Source of the DNA: Hyphomicrobium sp.
GTDB taxonomy: Bacteria > Pseudomonadota > Alphaproteobacteria > Rhizobiales > Hyphomicrobiaceae
Direction: 5' to 3'
Length of the DNA stretch: 64,000 bases
Assembly: GCF_019744875.1 (NCBI RefSeq)
Contig: NZ_JAIETU010000006.1
Span: forward strand, 372,001-436,000
Under the pieces are notes generated by a model. It worked only from the letters and a program-made list of their open reading frames with translations, was not told the origin of the DNA and did not search any database. Positions 7,501-14,326 of this stretch are shown here, piece after piece (within the stretch, counting starts at the first letter, position 1; each line of letters starts with the position of its first letter). The position numbers were made by a program, and so were the translations under genes.

Positions 7501-10282
7501 GCGCTGGCGAGAAACTTTCGATCTGGGCGGAATCGAGCGCGCCGATCTGCGTTGCGGTCAGGCCGGCGAGCTGGGTGGCGCTGAGCGACTGGAGTGCCGT
7601 GATGGACAGTCCCGCAATCGCAACCGTCGAGAGCGCGGAAATCTGCGTCGCCGAGAGGGACGCGAGCTGTCCGGCGCTCAATGATACGACCTGATATTCG
7701 GAGAGCGCGCGCACCTGCGTCGTGGTCAGGCCGGAGAAGAAGCTCTGTGAGAGCTGCATCATTTCTTCGACGGAAAGTCCGGTGATCCCGTCCGCGGTGA
7801 GGGCGGCGATCTGCGTGGTCGACAAGGCGGCGAGCTGGGTCGACGTCAAGGCCGAGATCTGCGCGTTGCCAAGACCCGAAATCGCGCGCGTCGACAGGGC
7901 AGCGATCTGCGTTTCGGATAGCGCCGCGACCTGGTTATCGCTGAGCGCCGATGCCTGGCCGGCGTTGAGCCCGGCGATCTGCTCGGTGGTCAGCTGTGAG
8001 ATGGTCTGCGCCGTCAGGCCGCCGATGGCGTTTTTCGACAGGGCGCCGATTTGCGTCGACGTCAGGACGCCGACTTGCGTGCCCGTCAGCGCTCCCGCCT
8101 GCTCCTCGTTCAGCGCGCGAATTTGTGTGGATGTGAGGGCGCGGACCTGGTCTGTCGAGAGCGAGGCGATGACGTCGGGCGACAGTCCGGCGATACCTGC
8201 GGCAGAGAGCGCTGCGACCTGGCTCGGCGACAGACTGGCGAGCTGCGACGGCGTGAGCCCCGAGACTTGCGTGGAGTTGAGGCTCGCCAACCCGGTCGTA
8301 GAAAGGCCCGCAACCTGCGTTGCAGACAGCGTCGCGATCTGAGTTTCGTTGAGGCCGCGAAGCTGGGCGGCCTTGAGACCGTTGATCTGGTCGACAGACA
8401 ACGCGGCGATGTCGTCGGCATCCAGGCCCGCGATGGCCGTGCTCGTGAGGTTGGCCAACTGAGCGTTGGACAATGCGCTGAGCTGGCTTGCGGAGAGTGC
8501 CGCGAGCTGTGTGTCGCGCAGACCTGAAATCGCCTTGGCGCCAAGCGCGCCGATCTGCGTGGTCGTCAGGGCCGCGATCTGGGTCGTCGACAGCAGCGCC
8601 ATCTTCTCGGCGGTGAAGCCACCGATCTGGGCCGGGCTCAAGGCGGCAATTTCAGCGGGCGAGAGATCGGCGATGAGCGTGGCGCTCAGGCTGGTGATCT
8701 GGCTCGGCGAAAGGGCCGCAATCTGGGTCGGCGTGAGATTGCGGAAGGTCGTCGCCGTCATGCGCCCCATTTGTGTGGGCGCCAAGTCGCGCACGTCGAA
8801 GCGGATGTTGCCGGTCACGGCGAGGGCTTCGATCTGTGTCGCCGAGAGCGACTTCACCTGTTGCGAGGTGAGGCTTTCGAGCTGGGTGGGCGCGAGCGCG
8901 AGGATCAGGTTCGTCGATGCGGCGGCAATCTGAGACGGCTTCAGGCCGCGGAGCTGCGCGGTGGACAGCGCCGTGAACTCGGCCGGCGACAGGCGATTGA
9001 TTGAGCCCGTCGAGAGCGCGCCGAACTGAGTGGCGCTCAGGCCCAAGATCTGCGCCGTGCTGAGCCTGTCGAACGTGGTGGTCGAAAGGCCCGACAATTG
9101 CGTGGCCGAGAAGCTGGATGGCGGGATTGCGTTGAGGGCAGTCTCCGACAAGGCTCCGAGCTGGGACGCAGAAATTCCGGAGACCTGCGCCGCTGTGAGC
9201 TGGGCGAGCTGCGTCGTTGCGAAATTGTCGAGCGTCGTTGCCGTCGCCCCGCCGATCTGGCGCGCGGTCAGGCCTGCGATCTGCGTCGTCGTCAAGGCGC
9301 GCAGCACGGACGGCGGCAGGTTGTTGATCGTGGTTGTCGACAGAGACGCGATCTGCGTCCCGCGCAGGGCGGCGAACTGCGTTTCCGTAAGATTGTCGAT
9401 GGCGGTGGCGGTGAGCTTAGCGAGCTGAGCCGTCGTGAAATTCTCGGCTTGGAGTGCGCCGAGCGAGCTTGCCGGGAGCGCATTGATCTGTGCGGCAGTC
9501 AGGCCGCGAACCTGCGTCGCGGTGAGCGCGCCGATCTGCGTGGCCGTCAGCGTGTTGAGCAGGCCTGACGTGGACGTGGAGAGCGCGCGCGCCGACAGGC
9601 CGCTGATCTGGGTCGCCGAAAGGCTCTGGATCTCGTCTGCGGAGAGCACGCTCAGCGCGGTCGCGGACAAGCCGGAAATCTGGCTCGACGACAAGGCCGC
9701 GATCTGCGAGGCGGAGAAATTGTCGAACGCCGTCGCGCTGAACCGGCTGATCTGAGACGAAGACAACCCGGAAAAATCCAGCGCCTGAAGCCGCTCGGGT
9801 GACATTGTGTTGAGGCGGGTGGCGGGGAAGCTCCGCACCTGGGTCGGCGTGAGATGCGAAAGCTGGGTTGGCGTGAACTTTTCGATCGTCTGGCTGGAAA
9901 GGCCCGCGATCTGCGTTGCGGTCAGTGCGCGAAGCTGTTCCGGCGACAGTTTCTGGATGTCGGCTTCGGACAGGGAGTTGAGCTGCGTCAGGGTCAGGGC
10001 CGCCGTCTGGCGCGCAGTGAAGGCATCGAGGTCGTCAGCCGCGAGGGCTTCGAACAGGGCGAGGCTGAGCTTGCTGAGGCTGACCGTCGACAGCGAGGAC
10101 ACCGTCGTCGCGGTCATGGCCTCGATGTTGGTGGTGCTGAGCGCGTTAAGCTGCGTTGCGCTGATTGCGGCGGCCTGCGACGTCGTCAGCGCCTCCATGT
10201 CGGAGGTCTGCGCGTCACGGAAAGCGGACTGCGACAGTCTCGCGATGAGCGATGCCGAAAGGCCGGAAAAAATAGATGTCAT
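4589..10282 (-). CDS. Giant Ser/Thr-rich octapeptide-repeat protein (1897 aa)
   Basis: I do not recognise a named family. From about residue 8 to residue 1891 the protein is a run of about 230 octapeptides of the form L-[ST]-x-x-[QAED]-[IL]-x-[AGS], for example LSTTQIAA, LTATQVRG, LSPAEIAA. The register is broken only a few times, for example near LDFSG, STSTSGLLNT and GNIRFDVRD, all in the N-terminal third. I find no signal peptide, membrane segment or calcium-binding repeat, and no cysteine by eye. Ser/Thr at position 2 with Gln/Glu at position 5 resembles a helix N-capping box, so each unit may form a short helix stacked in a thin solenoid. The gene heads a two-gene unit with an O-GlcNAc-type transferase. 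Surface, storage or scaffold roles are all possible; the location is unknown. Confidence 0.85.
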   Translation of the reverse strand: MTSIFSGLSASLIARLSQSAFRDAQTSDMEALTTSQAAAISATQLNALSTTNIEAMTATTVSSLSTVSLSKLSLALFEALAADDLDAFTARQTAALTLTQLNSLSEADIQKLSPEQLRALTATQIAGLSSQTIEKFTPTQLSHLTPTQVRSFPATRLNTMSPERLQALDFSGLSSSQISRFSATAFDNFSASQIAALSSSQISGLSATALSVLSADEIQSLSATQISGLSARALSTSTSGLLNTLTATQIGALTATQVRGLTAAQINALPASSLGALQAENFTTAQLAKLTATAIDNLTETQFAALRGTQIASLSTTTINNLPPSVLRALTTTQIAGLTARQIGGATATTLDNFATTQLAQLTAAQVSGISASQLGALSETALNAIPPSSFSATQLSGLSTTTFDRLSTAQILGLSATQFGALSTGSINRLSPAEFTALSTAQLRGLKPSQIAAASTNLILALAPTQLESLTSQQVKSLSATQIEALAVTGNIRFDVRDLAPTQMGRMTATTFRNLTPTQIAALSPSQITSLSATLIADLSPAEIAALSPAQIGGFTAEKMALLSTTQIAALTTTQIGALGAKAISGLRDTQLAALSASQLSALSNAQLANLTSTAIAGLDADDIAALSVDQINGLKAAQLRGLNETQIATLSATQVAGLSTTGLASLNSTQVSGLTPSQLASLSPSQVAALSAAGIAGLSPDVIASLSTDQVRALTSTQIRALNEEQAGALTGTQVGVLTSTQIGALSKNAIGGLTAQTISQLTTEQIAGLNAGQASALSDNQVAALSETQIAALSTRAISGLGNAQISALTSTQLAALSTTQIAALTADGITGLSVEEMMQLSQSFFSGLTTTQVRALSEYQVVSLSAGQLASLSATQISALSTVAIAGLSITALQSLSATQLAGLTATQIGALDSAQIESFSPAQMSRWTTSQIAGIAPEVIGSLGTEQIASLSPTQLLALRAAQVSALSTEQIGALSAAQFSSLTATQMRGLTATQIESLPAGHFSALSSNQIGSLLPSTLSALTDDQLQLLTTLQADGLSAAQIAALDGTRIAGLSTTLLASLSSTQLGGIAPAALAALDATTLSGLDDRLLRGLTATQLGTLTPAQLGAFGPERLAMFLSEQIAGLTASQISGLSSEQLGALTSRQISGLSTSALAGLSTTAIAALTTTQLRGLTATQLGALGEVQVAAINIGQLESLSSTQLAGLSTAAISSLTTDQLSALTTQQLRGLTGQQVAALTTAQLQSQSPARLAALSTAALGGLTDAQSAALTTSQLAALTPTQLAALAPSAIGALSTEQLAGLSTAQFGALTMTQIRGLTTAQIASLTTTQIARLSATQLAGLTSEHTAALTTQQLAGLSTTSLRALSGTAISGFSATQIGALSTSQLTSLTPTQIAALSPTALSGLSESELAALTTTQFSALSTTGIAALSVTQLGSLTPDQIRVLSTTALYGLTSSQVASLTTTQLGALAASQFKALSPSGLSGLTVTQIESLTPSKFAALDPQQIAGLSTTAINSLSSTRLASLTTTQLAGLSATQIGALSTTQIDSLSTRQLQALAPDSLAGLKATTLASLSTSQLRALTVTQIGALSTSAISGLTNTQISALTSEQMSSVRATQIAALSSTAIAGLTTTQLKALTSTQLAGLSATGIGALTPSQIESLTTTQVGLLSRTGIGGLTSTQLASLTETQLGALSSTQIGAISAGALPGLSEAQIAALTETQFSGLRATQIAAMDSTQIRAMSETDIAGLSPTQLSGLLRVQIRALTTPQIAALTQTQIAAFDASQIVNMTTSMLAALSASQLGALSPTQIGALSTQQLNSMSPSVIASFSTNQVAGLTTTQIGSLTPTAISGLTTTTIGALNGVQISAFTETQLASMTSEQIAALEAAVS
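4610..10261 (-). repeat. 24-base tandem coding repeat array (octapeptide units)
   Basis: The coding sequence is a tandem array of diverged 24-base units. The register is exact over long distances: the block GATCT ends at 4980, 5460, 5940 and 8700, all separated by whole multiples of 24, and 4980 to 8700 is 155 units with no net indel. Individual units differ at many bases while the Leu, Ser/Thr, Gln and Ile positions persist. This suggests selection on the protein pattern rather than very recent DNA duplication. Confidence 0.85.
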
Positions 10283-10707
10283 CGCCTCGCACCCGGGATG
10301 GCGCTCGCCGCAATGGAGCCGCCGTCGGCGGAACGATCAAGCGCAGCCAATCTATTGTACCCTCAAGTGGAATCACGCGGAGTGTCAAACGAGAGAGGCG
10401 TAAGGGGGGCGCGTGCCGACAGAAACTTGGGGATAAGGGCGATTGGTTCGCGCACGGCCCTTTTCGGGCGCTCCTCCGGCATCCGATTCCCTGCAAAGAG
10501 GTTGGCGGCGAAATCGTCTTGGCCAGCGCATCTCTTTCCGCGGATTTCCCTGGCTGACGCTTTGGGGGTTGGCTGTGGATACGGCGGTTCTGCGGCGGGA
10601 CAGCCTCGTCCTGCCCGGTAGTATCGCATGGACAAGAATCGTGGCGACGCCCCTATCCCGCGCTCGCTCGGCCATGGTTCGGGAGCCCAGGATCCAGGAG
10701 CGCCGGC
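10283..10707. other. Intergenic region between the repeat-protein gene and the first P450
   Basis: About 425 bases lie between divergent genes. Upstream of the repeat gene on the minus strand there is a good -10-like TACAAT (plus 10354-10359) and a perfect TTGACA (plus 10383-10388). They are 23 bases apart, too far for an ordinary sigma-70 promoter, so I do not call one. The 10-mer TGGGGATAAG at 10428-10437 recurs at 26349-26358. AGGAG at 10696-10700 is the ribosome site of the P450. This region is probably the left border of the polyketide cluster. Confidence 0.5.
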
Positions 10708-12009
10708 ATGTCCGAAACACTCGATCGCATCGATGCATCCGATGATGTTCTCGATGCAGCCGTGCCGCCCGATGTCGCGACAGAAGGCGACGCTATCGAT
10801 TGGTGGGGCATGCTCACCGACCCCAAGTTTCTGAGCAATCCCTATCCGGACCTCAAGCGCGTTCGCGAGCGGGGAGCCGTCCATTTCGATCCGGTGACGG
10901 GGCTCTACTTCGTCACGCGGTCGCGCGAATTCGGCGCCATGGCCAAGACGCTGGACATGGGCCGCGACACGCGCTTCTGGGCGAACGGCTGGAACAGCCC
11001 CGAGAACCGGGCGCGCGATCCCGAGACGTACGAGCTGTTCCGCGAATTCCAGCCGCAGATGATCAACGCCAATGCGCCGGACCACCGGCGCACGAGATCG
11101 GTCTACGACAAGGCGTTCCGTCCCGGCGACATGACGCGCTACCTGCCGATGATGGAAGAAGAATGCCGCAAGCTGCTCGACGCGCTGCCTGACGACGGTC
11201 CGGTCGACTTCATGGATGCGTTCGCCAATCCGTTGCCACATCGCATTTCGCTCAGGCTTTTCGATATCCCGGCCGAAATGGATGAGACGGTCGCCAAGTG
11301 GATCGCCGCCCTGAGCTGGCTCGGCAACATCGTCATGTCGCCGGAGCAGAAGCGGGAGGCGCAGACGGCTCAGCGCGAATTCAAGGAGTACGTGCGCGGC
11401 CATCTCGCCAGCCGGAGCGCGGACCCGGGCAATGGGCTGATCGGCATTTCGCTTGCCGCGGCGGCGACCGGCACGATGAGCGAGGAAGAGACGCTCAACA
11501 ACGTGGCGATGCTCATCTCGGGAAGTCGGACGACGCTGACGCTGCTCGGCAACGGGCTCTTGACGCTGATCCGAAATCCGGCGCAGTTCGAGTTGCTGCG
11601 CGCCGACCGGGGCCTGATGCGAACGGCAATCGAGGAGATGCTGCGCTACGAGCCAGGCAGCAGCATCATTCCGCGTGCGGCGATCAACGACTTCCAGTGC
11701 GGCGAAGTCCGTATTCCCGCCGGCGCGCTGGCGATCGGCCTCGTCGGGGCGATCAACCGCGACCCCGAACGCTTCGACAATCCCGACGAGTTCGACATCA
11801 CGCGCAATCCGAACCACCACTCTGCATTTGGGGGAGGTGCGCACATCTGCATCGGCAAAGCGCTCGCCCGCATGACCACGCAGATCGCGTTCAACGCGCT
11901 GATGGACCGGTTTGCGCGGATCGAGCTGGCCGGGGAGCCCGTCTGGTGGACGGACCGGAGCGATCAACGCGGTCTCGAGCGGCTGCCGCTGCGATTTGGG
12001 CGGGCATGA
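10708..12009 (+). CDS. Cytochrome P450 with atypical I-helix
   Basis: A 433-residue soluble bacterial P450, expected to oxidise a polyketide intermediate or product with external ferredoxin and reductase partners, none of which are in the window. The haem loop is FGGGAHICIGKAL with cysteine 381, and the K-helix ExxR is EMLR. In the I-helix the usual acid-alcohol pair (A/G-G-x-E/D-T-T) reads SGSRTT, with Arg 274 in place of the acid; the two sister P450s have the normal SGNETT and AGHETT. The loss may alter proton delivery. AGGAG precedes the ATG by 8 bases. The gene overlaps the next P450 by ATGA. The N-terminal IDWWGMLTDP stretch is shared with both other P450s here, marking a local paralogous family. 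Confidence 0.93.
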   Translation: MSETLDRIDASDDVLDAAVPPDVATEGDAIDWWGMLTDPKFLSNPYPDLKRVRERGAVHFDPVTGLYFVTRSREFGAMAKTLDMGRDTRFWANGWNSPENRARDPETYELFREFQPQMINANAPDHRRTRSVYDKAFRPGDMTRYLPMMEEECRKLLDALPDDGPVDFMDAFANPLPHRISLRLFDIPAEMDETVAKWIAALSWLGNIVMSPEQKREAQTAQREFKEYVRGHLASRSADPGNGLIGISLAAAATGTMSEEETLNNVAMLISGSRTTLTLLGNGLLTLIRNPAQFELLRADRGLMRTAIEEMLRYEPGSSIIPRAAINDFQCGEVRIPAGALAIGLVGAINRDPERFDNPDEFDITRNPNHHSAFGGGAHICIGKALARMTTQIAFNALMDRFARIELAGEPVWWTDRSDQRGLERLPLRFGRA

Positions 12010-13250
12010 TGGCGCAAGACGCCATGCCCGAGGTTGCTGCGATCGACTGGTGGGGGATGCTCACCGATCCGGCCTATCTCGCCAACCCGCATGCTGAGCT
12101 GAAGCGCATCCGCGAGCTCGGCGCGGTGCATCGCGACGATTATACGGGCATTTACTTCGTGCTCGGTCACAGCGAGTTCCGCCAGATGGCCATGGCGCCC
12201 GAGATGGGGCGCGATACGCGGCTCTGGACCAACGGCTGGAGCCGGCCGGGAAGCCAGGAGAGCGACCCGGTCAGCTACAGCCTGTACAGCGAATTCCATC
12301 ACCAGATGGTCAATGCCGATCCGCCGGATCATCGGCGCATGCGGGACGTGTACGAGAAGGCGTTTCGCCCCGGACAAATGGCGCTTCTGGTCCCCATGAT
12401 CGAGGCCGAGTGCCAAGAGCTCGTGGACGCGCTGCCGGTGGGTACCCCGGTCGATTTCATGGCCGCGTTCGCCAATCACCTGCCGCTGCGCGTGTCGCGG
12501 AACCTGTTCGGGATACCCGCGGACATGGACGCGCAACTCGCGGTCTGGAACGCGGCCCTGATCAAGATCGGCGACATTCTGATGCCGGCCGACCAGAAGC
12601 GCGACGCGTTGGCGGCCCTGCGTGCCTACAAGGCCTATTTGAAGGGCCATCTCGAGGCCTGCCAGGGGCAATCGGGCGACAGCTTCATCGGGTTGGCGGC
12701 CGCCGCGCTCGCGGACGGCACCATGAACGAGGACGAGACGCTCAACAATCTCCTGGGCCTCGTCTCCGGCAACGAGACGACGGTCACGCTTCTCGGCAAC
12801 GGAATGCTGTCGCTGCTGCGCAATCCGGCGGAGTTCCAAAAGCTGCGGTCGAACCCGGAGCTGATGCGGCCGGCCATCGAGGAGATGCTGCGCTACGAGC
12901 CCAGCATCAACTTCATTCTCCGGGTGGCGATCAGGGATTACACCTGCGGCGGCGTTTCTGTTCCAGCCGGGTCGCTGGCCATCGGGCTGGTGGGCGCCAT
13001 CAACCGCGATCCGGCGCGCTTCGAGCACCCCGACACCTTCGATATCGCGCGCCAGCCCAACGCGCAGTCCATCTTCGGCGGCGGTCCGCACGTCTGCATC
13101 GGGGCGGCGCTCGCCCGTCTCGAAGCGCAAACGGCGTTCGGGGCTCTTCTGCGACGGTTCGAGCGCATCGAGTTGGCTGGTGAGCCGGTCTGGTGGTCGG
13201 ATCGGACCAACCAGCGGGGGCTGCAATCGTTGCCGCTGCGGTTCGTGTGA
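12006..13250 (+). CDS. Cytochrome P450 (tandem paralogue)
   Basis: A 414-residue P450, clearly paralogous to the preceding gene along its whole length. Cysteine 364 lies in FGGGPHVCIG, EMLR supplies ExxR, and the I-helix SGNETT is intact, so normal oxygen activation is expected. The start is ATG 12006 (or 12009), overlapping the upstream stop; a longer in-frame extension to 11298 lies inside the previous gene and is not credible. It probably hydroxylates or epoxidises the polyketide; the site is not predictable. A 147-base gap follows. Confidence 0.92.
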   Translation: MMAQDAMPEVAAIDWWGMLTDPAYLANPHAELKRIRELGAVHRDDYTGIYFVLGHSEFRQMAMAPEMGRDTRLWTNGWSRPGSQESDPVSYSLYSEFHHQMVNADPPDHRRMRDVYEKAFRPGQMALLVPMIEAECQELVDALPVGTPVDFMAAFANHLPLRVSRNLFGIPADMDAQLAVWNAALIKIGDILMPADQKRDALAALRAYKAYLKGHLEACQGQSGDSFIGLAAAALADGTMNEDETLNNLLGLVSGNETTVTLLGNGMLSLLRNPAEFQKLRSNPELMRPAIEEMLRYEPSINFILRVAIRDYTCGGVSVPAGSLAIGLVGAINRDPARFEHPDTFDIARQPNAQSIFGGGPHVCIGAALARLEAQTAFGALLRRFERIELAGEPVWWSDRTNQRGLQSLPLRFV

Positions 13251-13323
13251 GGGGGCCGTTTCCGATCCGCGCGCACCCGGCGTAGACAGGAAATTTTCAG
13301 TATGAGATGTTTTTTCTAGCGAT

Positions 13324-13343
13324 TCGAGAGGCGGGGCTCTCGA
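13324..13343 (+). other. Stem-loop between P450 and DUF697 genes
   Basis: TCGAGAG (13324-13330) pairs with CTCTCGA (13337-13343) around a 6-base loop. There is no T-run after it, so it is a weak terminator candidate; the T-run at 13309-13316 precedes it. It could be a processing or regulatory hairpin in the 13251-13397 gap. Confidence 0.25.
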
Positions 13344-13397
13344 TGGCGTCGCCGCTGGCGTTCCCTTGAGCAATCTCAAAGCTACTTGGAGGTCCGC

Positions 13398-13892
13398 ATG
13401 TCGGAGCGCATCGAAAAGGCGAACGCCTTGATCCGCCGCTATTCCTACTGGTCCGCCGGGTTCGGGCTCATCCCGGTGCCGGTGGTCGATCTCGCCGCCA
13501 TCACCGGAACGCAGATCAAGATGGTGCACGCGCTCTCGGGTCTCTATGACCGCGAATTCTCCGAGGATCGCGTCCGCGCCGCCATCGGCGCGCTGGCGGG
13601 CGCCGCGGTGCCGATCGCAGTCGGGGCCAGCACGGTTTCGGCGCTGAAAACGGTTCCCGTGCTGGGCCAGATCGCCGGTACGCTCGCGCTGCCGGCGCTC
13701 GCCATGGCCGCGACCGTGGCCGTCGGCCGCGTGTTCGTGCACCACTTCGAGGCTGGCGGGACGCTACTGGATTTCGATCCCGCAAAGATGAAGGCTTACT
13801 TCGAAGCCGAGTTCCAGAAGGCGAAAGACGGAACCAGCGCCGATGCGCCGGCCAACGCTTCCGCTGGTGAGACGACGCAGACGGCTGCCTGA
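13398..13892 (+). CDS. DUF697/YcjF-like membrane-associated protein
   Basis: A 164-residue protein starting at ATG 13398, with GGAGG at 13388-13392; an in-frame TTG at 13386 is rejected for that reason. It has a helical N-terminus (SERIEKANALIRRYSYWSAG), a hydrophobic segment PVPVVDLAAITGTQI, and a long Ala/Gly/Val-rich membrane hairpin around residues 65-120. This pattern matches DUF697 (YcjF-type) proteins, whose function is poorly defined and which often sit near GTPases or membrane stress genes. The C-terminus is Ala-rich and soluble. It lies between cluster P450 and thioesterase genes; whether it serves the pathway is unclear. Confidence 0.75.
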   Translation: MSERIEKANALIRRYSYWSAGFGLIPVPVVDLAAITGTQIKMVHALSGLYDREFSEDRVRAAIGALAGAAVPIAVGASTVSALKTVPVLGQIAGTLALPALAMAATVAVGRVFVHHFEAGGTLLDFDPAKMKAYFEAEFQKAKDGTSADAPANASAGETTQTAA

Positions 13893-14113
13893 GCCGTCGT
13901 TTCCAAGCCGTCGTAGTCATGCCGATGTGCACGCGCGGCGCGACCAACCTCGAACGGTCGATGCTGGCACGCACACGCGTCCCTCCGTAGATTTCAGCTT
14001 TGTGCCAGCGGCTTATCCTCGGCTTTGTGCCGGGCGGCGCTGGTGGCCCGCTGCCGAATCAGAAACCTTCGGCGCTGTGGAGCGCGCAGCAAGCGCCAGC
14101 CACGGGGGGTGGT

Positions 14114-14326
14114 ATGGTCGTCGGTTTCTACATCCTGTTCGCGATCCTGGTGGGCCTGTTTGCGATTGGACGCAGCGGAGGCTTCTTCCTCTATTTCATG
14201 CTGTCCATCGTGTTGACGCCCATCGTGGCGCTGATCATCCTGATCATGGCCACGCCGGTCGTGGTCGATACGCGCGGCGCGCCGGTGAAGAAATCCTGGC
14301 GGAAACGCCCGCTCTCCCATGTCTGA
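14114..14326 (+). CDS. Small two-segment membrane protein
   Basis: A 70-residue protein with two hydrophobic stretches (GFYILFAILVGLFAIG and FFLYFMLSIVLTPIVALII) and a basic C-terminal tail ending KKSWRKRPLSHV. The start is set at ATG 14114, after a G-rich stretch (14104-14112) that can act as a ribosome site; a longer frame to 14000 is less likely. It overlaps the SPFH gene by 8 bases, so the two are probably translated together. I do not recognise a family. It may be a small partner of the SPFH protein. Confidence 0.65.
   Translation: MVVGFYILFAILVGLFAIGRSGGFFLYFMLSIVLTPIVALIILIMATPVVVDTRGAPVKKSWRKRPLSHV

Noticed and set aside
4610-10261. CRISPR or non-coding satellite explanation for the 24-base periodicity
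   Set aside because: Units are diverged, contiguous, have no spacers, and keep an open frame with a protein-level pattern.
4589-10282. Relation of LSPEQLRAL-like units to TAL-effector repeats
   Set aside because: The resemblance is limited to a few residues. The period is 8, not about 34, and no repeat-variable residues or DNA-binding flanks are present.
10354-10388. Sigma-70 promoter for the repeat gene (TTGACA and TACAAT on the minus strand)
   Set aside because: Both hexamers are good, but the spacer is 23 bases rather than 16-18.
11298-12005. Upstream extension of the second P450 frame to 11298
   Set aside because: The extra 236 codons overlap the first P450 and give Arg-rich nonsense; homology starts at 12006-12009.
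13309-13343. Rho-independent terminator after the tandem P450s
   Set aside because: The 7-bp stem is followed by mixed sequence; the T-run is upstream of the stem, not downstream.
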